This document shows, piece after piece, positions 58,199-64,000 of a DNA stretch of 64,000 nucleotides; position 1 is the first letter of the stretch, and every line of letters begins with the position of its first letter. The stretch is taken from contig JADJRG010000022.1 of assembly GCA_016712315.1 (NCBI GenBank), positions 186,001 through 250,000 on the forward strand. The letters are read 5' to 3'. The DNA comes from Nannocystis sp. (GTDB lineage: Bacteria > Myxococcota_A > Polyangia > Nannocystales > Nannocystaceae). Position numbers and translations under genes: made by a program. The notes under the pieces were generated by a model. It was not told the origin of the DNA, made no database searches, and saw nothing but the letters and a program-made list of their open reading frames with translations.

Positions 58199-59023
58199 AT
58201 GGCTCGCCCCCGCGCGCTCGACCTCTACGCCCTTGAAACAACCATCGCGCCGCTCCCGAACGCCCGCAGCGCGCCGGAGATCAGCGGCTACCTCACCGCC
58301 ATGCTCAGCGCCCCCACCTACGTGCCGCAGGAGGAGTGGCTCCCCGGCGTGCTCGGCGACGACTACTTGGAGTACGACGCCGCCGACGACGCTGTCGAGC
58401 TGGTCTTCGCCTTCTACCAGGAGATCCACGCCCGCCTCAGCCGCGGCGCCCCCCTGCTCATCCCCACGGATCTACAGGGCCTGCGCGCCTGGACCCTCGG
58501 CTACCTCGACGCCGCCGAGCTCGATGAAGCCTGGATGATCGACAGCCCCGCCGCGCGGGTCGCCGACCGGGTCGCCGAGATCATCGAGCTGCTCAGCCCG
58601 CCTCCGCTCGCGGACGAGGACGCGGACGATCACCTCGGCGACGACAGCGACGACGGCGCCCATCGAGCCGACGACAGCCCCCCGGACAACCTCCTCCACC
58701 TCAGCGCCCCGCACGTCGCCCTCGTCACCGACGAGCTCCCCGACGATGAGGACGAGCTCGACGACGAGCTCGACGACAGCCTCAGCGACGAGGACGGGGA
58801 GCTCAGCGCGCTCGAGCTCGCCGACATCGCCGAGGAGCTCGCCGACTACGCCCGCCTCGCCCACGTCTACTGGCGCGAAGCTCGCGGCAAGCGCGCCCCG
58901 GACGCCCAGCCCCTCCGACCCTCCCCGCAGCCCGTCCGCGTCGCCCCTCAGGTCCCGCGCAACGCCCCCTGCCCGTGCGGCAGCGGCAAGAAGTTCAAGC
59001 GCTGCTGCGGCGTCGACGCCTGA
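58199..59023 (+). CDS. UPF0149 (YecA/YgfB)-like protein with C-terminal SEC-C zinc motif
   Basis: A 274-residue cytoplasmic protein. The N-terminal ~130 residues match the UPF0149 layout (SAPEISGYLTAMLSAPTYVPQEEWLPGVLG ... LIPTDLQGLRAWTLGYLDA), a helical fold related to YgfB/YecA. The middle is strongly acidic, including runs of Glu/Asp (residues ~138-212). The protein ends with a SEC-C motif, NAPCPCGSGKKFKRCCG, the zinc knuckle also found at the end of SecA. Such proteins are suspected to associate with ribosomes or SecA but have no settled function. It follows tamA by 43 bp with its own predicted promoter. Confidence 0.85.
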   Translation: MARPRALDLYALETTIAPLPNARSAPEISGYLTAMLSAPTYVPQEEWLPGVLGDDYLEYDAADDAVELVFAFYQEIHARLSRGAPLLIPTDLQGLRAWTLGYLDAAELDEAWMIDSPAARVADRVAEIIELLSPPPLADEDADDHLGDDSDDGAHRADDSPPDNLLHLSAPHVALVTDELPDDEDELDDELDDSLSDEDGELSALELADIAEELADYARLAHVYWREARGKRAPDAQPLRPSPQPVRVAPQVPRNAPCPCGSGKKFKRCCGVDA

Positions 59024-59049
59024 CCAGGCTGTCCCAACGGCCAGCTCGC

Positions 59050-60726
59050 CTACTCCGTGATCACCACCGCCGATCCCTGCGGGTTGCCGCCGATCCCGGG
59101 GCTGATCGAGTGCCAGCCCTCGGGTAGCCGCGGCGTCGTATGTCCGAAGAGCCAGCGAGCGTCGCTCGGCGCCAAGTTCACGCAGCCGTGGCTGCGCACC
59201 GTACCGAAGCCGCCGTGCCAGAACGCCCCGTGCAGCGCCACGTTGTTGTGGAAGTACTGCGTCCACGGCACGTCCTCGATCGAATAGGCGTCCTCCTCGA
59301 TCGGCTGATCGCGCATCGACGTCGCCACGTGCTTGCTCTGCAGCCGGTGCACCCCGATCGGCGTCATGCCCGGCTCCTTGCCGGTCGACACCAGCGTCGC
59401 GAACACCGGCAGATCGCCCTCATACGCCACCAGCACCTGCTCGGACAGATCCACGTGCACCCACGACTCCCCCTCCCGCACCCCCGGCGGCCGCCGGATC
59501 TTCCGCGCCACCCCGACCGCGTACTCGCGCATCAGATCGCCGTCCTCGTCCTCGTAGTAAAAATTCACCCCCACCGCCACCTTGCGCTTGAACGGGTGCC
59601 GGCTCAGCCGCGACGGCGACTTCTCCGAGCGCACCAGCACCTCCGAGCCCGCCGACTCGCGGCGCAGCATGCCCGTCTCGCGCACCACCCAATAGATCGG
59701 CAGCGCCTCCTCGCTGGCCAGCACGGCCCCTGAGAACTTCGATCCTTCGCGCTGCTCGAGCTGGTACTTGCGCGCGTACACGCCGCGCAGCGTCCGCAAG
59801 AAGCGCCGCTCGCTCTTCACCGCCTCGCCCGCGATCGTCACGTAGAAGCCCGCGTTCAGGTACTCCTTCACCACCGCCGGCACGTCGCTCGGCCGACGGC
59901 TCGGATCGGTGGGCATCAACGCGCGGCCGTTCGCCGCCAGCCAGCTCTTCGCCGCCACGTCCGATCGGTCCTGCTCGCCGAAGCTCGGCAGCCGGTGGAA
60001 GAACGGCGTCCCGTCGTGGTTCACCCGCCAGTAGTCATAGGGGAGCGGCTGGTCCAGCCGAGGCCGCGGCAGGTCGATGAGCCCGTCGTCCGGCGGCGCC
60101 TCCGCCACCGTCATGCCCGCGTTCATACAGATCCACCCGCGCGGGTGCACCCGATGCCACCCCTTCGTGCACCCGCCGCCGAACGACAGCTCCGCGTCTG
60201 CGCGCACGCGCGCGCCCGCGCGCAAGATCCCGACGATCGGCGCGTCCAGCTCCGTCCGCTCGCGCACCACCACCGCCGCTCCAGTGATCAGCCCATGCCG
60301 CGGAAATTTCGCCTCCGCCTCCGCGTCGAGCGCCACCGCCTCCGCGAAGATCGGCGGGAAAAATTTATAGGACCCGTCCGCCTCGCCGATCCGCCACGGC
60401 GGCAGCTCCCCGGCCGAAGGAGCGCCTGACGCAGGCGCCTCGCCGCTGCCCTCCGCCTGACCCACAGCGACCTCATCCACGACCCCCGCACCAACAACAC
60501 CCTCACCGACAACTCCCTCACCGGCAACAGCCGCACCCACAACAGCGCCTTCACCACCAGGCTCCACCCGCGCCGGATCTCCCGTCGCCACCGCGGGCGC
60601 CTGCCCCTCACCAGCGCGGGAGCTCCCCAGCTCATAACCGATCGCGACCAGCGCCCCACCCAGCGCCATGGAGCCCAAGATCTCGACCAGCCTCGTCCAC
60701 CGCTGCTGCATGATCGCGCGGACCAT
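59050..60726 (-). CDS. L,D-transpeptidase (YkuD family), membrane-anchored
   Basis: About 558 residues from the ATG at 60726; a second ATG at 60711 is five codons on. One N-terminal membrane helix (ILGSMALGGALVAIGYELG) anchors it, followed by a Gly/Val/Glu-rich linker (GEGVVGEGVVGAGVV) and an SH3-like segment (GAAVVVRERTELDAPIVGILRAGARVRADAE). The C-terminal YkuD domain has SWVHVDLSEQVLVAYEGDLPVFATLVSTG and the catalytic SHGCVNLAPSDARWLF (Cys about 515). L,D-transpeptidases make 3-3 peptidoglycan crosslinks or attach proteins to peptidoglycan. The frame remains open upstream of 60726, but that part is antisense to the next gene and not coding. Confidence 0.88.
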   Translation of the reverse strand: MVRAIMQQRWTRLVEILGSMALGGALVAIGYELGSSRAGEGQAPAVATGDPARVEPGGEGAVVGAAVAGEGVVGEGVVGAGVVDEVAVGQAEGSGEAPASGAPSAGELPPWRIGEADGSYKFFPPIFAEAVALDAEAEAKFPRHGLITGAAVVVRERTELDAPIVGILRAGARVRADAELSFGGGCTKGWHRVHPRGWICMNAGMTVAEAPPDDGLIDLPRPRLDQPLPYDYWRVNHDGTPFFHRLPSFGEQDRSDVAAKSWLAANGRALMPTDPSRRPSDVPAVVKEYLNAGFYVTIAGEAVKSERRFLRTLRGVYARKYQLEQREGSKFSGAVLASEEALPIYWVVRETGMLRRESAGSEVLVRSEKSPSRLSRHPFKRKVAVGVNFYYEDEDGDLMREYAVGVARKIRRPPGVREGESWVHVDLSEQVLVAYEGDLPVFATLVSTGKEPGMTPIGVHRLQSKHVATSMRDQPIEEDAYSIEDVPWTQYFHNNVALHGAFWHGGFGTVRSHGCVNLAPSDARWLFGHTTPRLPEGWHSISPGIGGNPQGSAVVITE

Positions 60727-60828
60727 AAACAAAGCAGCTCCGACCCCGCAACCACCCGCGGTTGAAGCCGCCCGCGGGCCTCGCCGCGCGCTTGCCCTCC
60801 GCTGCACATCTGCCTCATCCTCTTCGCC

Positions 60829-61620
60829 GTGCCGCGCCAGCGCATCACACCGAGTCGACCCGCGCGCTCGCTGCCCCTCGGCGTCCTCATCGCGCTCGCG
60901 CTCATGGACAGCCCCACGGCCTGGGCCGCCGCCGAGCCCGCCAACGAGCCCGCCGCCGAGCCCGCCGCCGAGCCCGCCGAGCCCGCCGAGCCCGCCGAGC
61001 CCGCCGAGCCGGTCACAGACCCTGCCCTTGACCCTCCACTCCCGGTCGAAGCCGAAGCCCCACCCGCCGCCGCGCCCGCGAGCGCGCCCCTGATCAAACC
61101 GCCCCGCGTCGACGGCCCCTACCTCGGCGCCATCGCCTACGCCCCCGCCGCCTTCGTCCGCGTCCGCGACCTCGACACCAGCGGCCTCTTCCCGGGGATC
61201 GGCGGCAGCGTCCGGATCGGCGAGTCCGTGCTCCCCTGGCTGACCGTCGGCCTCGAGGTCACCGGCAGCCTCGCCTACCACAACGATCAGCGGCTCGGCC
61301 AAGGCGCCCTGATCGTCGACTTCGGCCTGCTCCCGGTCCCCAGGATCCCCCTCTCCGTGCACCTCGGCTTCGGCGTCGGCGGCGGCGCCGTCCGCCAGAA
61401 GGGCGTTGAAGGCCGCAGCGGCTTCGGCGGCGCCGTCTTCAAGGGCGCCGTCCGCTACGACATCTTCCCGCTCGCCGAGCGAAAGCGCCCTCGTCGAGGC
61501 GGCGGCTTCAGCCTCGGCCCCGAGCTCGGCTGGATCGGCTTCACCCCCGCCGCGGCTGGCCGGCCCATGTCCAACACCATCTACGTGGGCCTCGGCGCCG
61601 GCTTCTACTTCGGCTCCTAA
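60829..61620 (+). CDS. Secreted beta-barrel-like protein with Glu-Pro-Ala repeat
   Basis: A 263-residue protein starting with GTG at 60829, divergent from the L,D-transpeptidase gene. A signal peptide (SLPLGVLIALALMDSPTAWAAA) is followed by a low-complexity EPAEPA run (~39-62). The remaining ~170 residues read as beta strands with alternating glycine and hydrophobic residues (LPWLTVGLEVTGSLAYHNDQRLGQGALIVDFGLLPV, IPLSVHLGFGVGGGAV), ending NTIYVGLGAGFYFGS. It looks like a small outer-membrane barrel with a proline-rich tether to the wall. Function unknown. Confidence 0.68.
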   Translation: MPRQRITPSRPARSLPLGVLIALALMDSPTAWAAAEPANEPAAEPAAEPAEPAEPAEPAEPVTDPALDPPLPVEAEAPPAAAPASAPLIKPPRVDGPYLGAIAYAPAAFVRVRDLDTSGLFPGIGGSVRIGESVLPWLTVGLEVTGSLAYHNDQRLGQGALIVDFGLLPVPRIPLSVHLGFGVGGGAVRQKGVEGRSGFGGAVFKGAVRYDIFPLAERKRPRRGGGFSLGPELGWIGFTPAAAGRPMSNTIYVGLGAGFYFGS

Positions 61621-61710
61621 GCCACCCCGCGCGAAAACGCCCGCTCCCTCGCGCCGCTTCGCCCGCCGGCTCGCGCCCGCGCAGCCGTCGTGTACGATAG
61701 CGCTCCGCCG

Positions 61711-62463
61711 ATGTCTGCACCCCGGGATCCACCGCGCGGCGCCGCGCGCCCTCTCGCCGAGCACACCACCGCCGCCGAGCCCGCACGACCGGCCCTCAAC
61801 ACCTTTGTTTGCGCCACCACAGCGCCGCTGCTCGACCCCCCGTCCCCTCCGCACCCGACCCACAGCTCGCCCACCGCCCCGCCGACGATCACCAGCCCCC
61901 TCGGCCCCGACGAGCGCCTCGCTCCCTGGCCCGCCGTCGCCCTCCGCGCCGCCGTACTCGCTGTCCTAGCCCTGCTCGTCGTCACCACCAACCTCGCCGC
62001 CAGCCAAGGCGAGGCGGTCCACCCGCCTGACGGCGCCGGCCTCATCATCCCCGCCGCCGCGCCCGCACGACCCCGCCCGCCGACCATCCCCGAGCCCAAC
62101 GAGCCCGCCGCAGCGCCACGGCCGCACGCGCCCGTCCCCGCGTCCACGCCCGCGAGCGACGCGCCGAACCAACAGCCCTTCCCCCGCCGTCGCGCCCTCG
62201 CCGCGCTCGAGCCCGCCCTGCCCGCCCTGCGCCTCTGCGCCGCGCGCAACCGGGTCTGGGGGGTCCTGCGCGTCGCGCTCGCGGTCGAGAGCGACGGCCG
62301 GATCTCCCGGCTCACCCTCCACGATCCGGTAGTTGACCGCCCCCTCGAGACCTGCCTCTTCGGCCAGGTTCGAGCGCTACGGCTACCCCAGCACCCCCGC
62401 GGCGCCACCCTCGAGATCACCCTCGACATCCCCGCATTCTTACCGGTCGACGCCGCCCGATGA
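61711..62463 (+). CDS. AgmX/PglI C-terminal domain-like protein
   Basis: A 250-residue protein starting at ATG 61711. About 70 disordered residues precede one membrane helix (ALRAAVLAVLALLVVTTNLAA), then a Pro/Ala-rich linker and a C-terminal ~85-residue domain: LRLCAARNRVWGVLRVALAVESDGRISRLTLHDPVVDRPLETCLFGQVRALRLPQHPRGATLEITLDIP. The pattern of cysteine, V-x-DGR and C-x-R-x-LP is that of the TonB-like AgmX/PglI C-terminal domain seen in many myxobacterial proteins, some linked to gliding motility. It overlaps the next gene by four bases (ATGA). Confidence 0.75.
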   Translation: MSAPRDPPRGAARPLAEHTTAAEPARPALNTFVCATTAPLLDPPSPPHPTHSSPTAPPTITSPLGPDERLAPWPAVALRAAVLAVLALLVVTTNLAASQGEAVHPPDGAGLIIPAAAPARPRPPTIPEPNEPAAAPRPHAPVPASTPASDAPNQQPFPRRRALAALEPALPALRLCAARNRVWGVLRVALAVESDGRISRLTLHDPVVDRPLETCLFGQVRALRLPQHPRGATLEITLDIPAFLPVDAAR

Positions 62464-63770
62464 TCCCCCGCGCTCTCCTCACAAAGCGTGCGATCGCCCG
62501 GCTCAGCGCCCTCGCCGCCCTGCTCGCCGCGCTCCTCGGCGCAGCGCTCGGCCTCTACCTCACCGAGCTCGCGGCCTGCGGCCGACCCCCGACCTGCCTC
62601 ACCGCCCTCACGACCCCTCCCCTCCTCCTCCTCGGCCGCCCGCTCGCGCTCTGGACGGCCGCCTCTTCCCTCACCGTCGCCGTCCTCGCCGCCGCCCACC
62701 GACGCCACCCTGGGCGCCCTGACAGCCTCGCGCCCCACCTCCTGCTCATCTTCGCCCTCATCGGCGTCGCCGCCGCGGCCCTGCTCGCCGTCCGCGCCCC
62801 CTGCGGCCTCCCCCTCGCCCTCGCCGGCGTCAGCGCCCTGCTCGCCCTCGCCGGCGCCCTGCTCCTCCTCACCACCCCGCCGCCGCCCCGAAGACGCCGT
62901 CTCCGCGCCGTCGCCTCCGTCCGGGCGATCTTCTGGACCAGCGCCCTCTGGCTCACCGCCACCGGCGCCCTCTCCCTCGCCTATCAGCAGCGGCGCGCCG
63001 CGGTCGACCCGAGCGCTCGCCTCACGCACCCGCAGCTCGCCGCCTTGCCGGCCGCCGCCGTGCTCTTCGGCGCCCCTGATCCCGAGGTCGTCGCCGCCTA
63101 CTTCCTCGATCCCTCGTGCCCGCGCTCCCGCGCCGCGTTTCGGGCGCTCACCAGCCTGCTCGGCCATGACGACGACCCGGCCCGCGTCCAGCTGCGGATC
63201 TACCACCTCCCGCGCGAGGCAGGCGGCTGCGCCCCTGGCGATCTCCCGATCCGCTTCGGCGCCTTCTCGCCGGTCGCCACCGCGAGCCACGCCTGCCAGG
63301 CCGCCTTCGCGATCGAATGCGTCGAGCAGTTCCAGCCTGGCCTCGGCCTCGCGATGGTCGGCGCCACCCTCGACCTCCAAGACGCCGAGCAGCCCTACTT
63401 CACCCCCCGAAGGCTCGCCCACGCCGCCCTGGCGGTCGGCCTCCGCCTCGATCCCACTGATCCTCAAGACCCGTTCTTCCGTTGTATGAGCGGCGACCCC
63501 GACGTCCACCGTCGCGTCCGCGAGCACCTCCACTTCGCCGCCCGCTACGGCCCCGCCGAGGCCCCCCACGGCTACCTGATCGGCGTCACCGGCGACCGCC
63601 TCGACCTCACCCGCGTCGAGCCCTTCCGCGGCCCCCTCCGGGAGCCCGAGCTCCGACGCGGCCTCGTCCGCGTCGCCGCGCCCCCGCGCGGGAGCCTCGC
63701 CCCGTCCGGCCCCGAATCCGCCAAGAGCCGCCCGACCGCGAGATCCCGCACTGACGCGGTCGAGCCGTGA
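62460..63770 (+). CDS. Membrane protein with VKOR-like N-terminus and thioredoxin/DsbA-like C-terminus
   Basis: A 436-residue protein with four or five N-terminal membrane helices (residues ~10-35, 55-78, 90-110, 115-138, 155-175) and a soluble C-terminal domain (~195-415). The fusion outline resembles VKOR-thioredoxin proteins that make periplasmic disulphides; CGRPPTC after the first helix fits the VKOR loop. The C-terminal domain has AYFLDPSCPRSRAAFRALTSLLG, where DsbA-like domains have CPxC, but the second cysteine is replaced by serine, and a membrane CxxC is not seen (PCGLPL instead). Redox activity is therefore uncertain. It overlaps the AgmX-like gene by four bases. Confidence 0.55.
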   Translation: MIPRALLTKRAIARLSALAALLAALLGAALGLYLTELAACGRPPTCLTALTTPPLLLLGRPLALWTAASSLTVAVLAAAHRRHPGRPDSLAPHLLLIFALIGVAAAALLAVRAPCGLPLALAGVSALLALAGALLLLTTPPPPRRRRLRAVASVRAIFWTSALWLTATGALSLAYQQRRAAVDPSARLTHPQLAALPAAAVLFGAPDPEVVAAYFLDPSCPRSRAAFRALTSLLGHDDDPARVQLRIYHLPREAGGCAPGDLPIRFGAFSPVATASHACQAAFAIECVEQFQPGLGLAMVGATLDLQDAEQPYFTPRRLAHAALAVGLRLDPTDPQDPFFRCMSGDPDVHRRVREHLHFAARYGPAEAPHGYLIGVTGDRLDLTRVEPFRGPLREPELRRGLVRVAAPPRGSLAPSGPESAKSRPTARSRTDAVEP

Positions 63771-64000
63771 GCTGCCGCCCACCAGCCGCGCGGCCGTCTC
63801 GCGCCGGAAGGCGTCACGAGCCCCGACGAGGCCACCACAGCCGCGTCACGGCATCACGCGACACCGCCGAGCTCACCCCCGTCATGCGCGAGGTCGCGCC
63901 CCCCCCCCGATGAGGCGGGCATCGAGCGAACTTGCACTTGCCAAGCGCAGCAGCGCGCGGCAGATCACCAGTATCAGCGCCTCGCGGAGCCGCCTTATGC
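63771..64000. other. Window-end region without a recognisable gene
   Basis: No frame over this stretch shows a recognisable family. A minus-strand frame open from the window end to a TGA near 63882 (reading REALILVICRALLRLASASS) could be the C-terminus of a gene lying outside the window, but it is too short to identify. The stretch contains an uninterrupted run of ten C (63899-63908). Confidence 0.4.
63899..63908. repeat. Homopolymer of ten C
   Basis: The longest homopolymer I noticed in the window. If it lies in a gene beyond the window edge it could cause slippage; otherwise it is only a mutable tract. Confidence 0.85.

Noticed and set aside
56194..58200. A 668-codon minus-strand frame opposite tamA
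   Set aside because: The Ala/Asp/Glu/Val-rich composition is the reverse complement of GC-rich coding DNA; tamA on the other strand is well supported.
60727..61863. Upstream extension of the L,D-transpeptidase frame to 937 codons
   Set aside because: This part is antisense to the barrel-like gene at 60829; the membrane anchor begins at 60726 or 60711.

Overview
The window is GC-rich bacterial chromosome, almost fully coding, with gene content typical of a myxobacterium-like deltaproteobacterium (phylum Myxococcota). The pointers are a eukaryotic-type Ser/Thr kinase plus a kinase-like pseudokinase, an FHA protein, an AgmX/PglI-type protein, many large lipoproteins and outer-membrane barrels, and Thr-Thr-Asp-rich lipoprotein tails of the kind seen in Nannocystis relatives. 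The taxonomic call is an inference from gene content; there is no rRNA in the window.

Region 1 (1-20412, all minus strand) is one long co-directional run. It starts at a predicted promoter near 20412 and reads rimP, nusA, ylxR, infB, rbfA, truB, rpsO, pnp, dut, a membrane-anchored pseudokinase, purC, a small holin-like membrane protein, purF, prfB (programmed frameshift), two LolC/E-type permeases and lolD, which runs off the window. Most junctions overlap by 4 bases or are separated by a few bases. A strong terminator-shaped hairpin with seven U residues lies between the predicted promoter and rimP, which suggests attenuation of the whole translation-factor operon.

Region 2 (20500-29150) holds a nitrilase-family amidase, the purK-purE pair, a small barrel protein, a parvulin-type PPIase lipoprotein, miaB, a PspB-like/kinase fusion and two overlapping lipoprotein genes, one with a 15-bp coding tandem repeat.

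Region 3 (29150-45271) is cell-surface biology: an AT-richer patch with a long hairpin, a degenerate M1-peptidase/barrel protein, an 18-module cysteine-rich lipoprotein beside a barrel-plus-OmpA protein, an FHA protein, two large lipoproteins (one beta-propeller-like), then recO, mgtE and a RodZ-like HTH membrane protein.

Region 4 (45272-64000) holds a degenerate amidotransferase-like protein, a DHH phosphoesterase, a CxxCxxCC protein, an initiator tRNA with its own promoter and terminator, a ferredoxin, an oversized tamB-tamA pair for outer-membrane assembly, a UPF0149/SEC-C protein, an L,D-transpeptidase, a small barrel protein, an AgmX/PglI-like protein and a VKOR/thioredoxin-like membrane protein. 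The last 230 bases have no gene I can name.

Two themes cross the regions. Several start codons lie 6-8 bases after a TANNNT box, which suggests leaderless mRNAs. Several proteins keep an enzyme fold while the catalytic residues appear lost.
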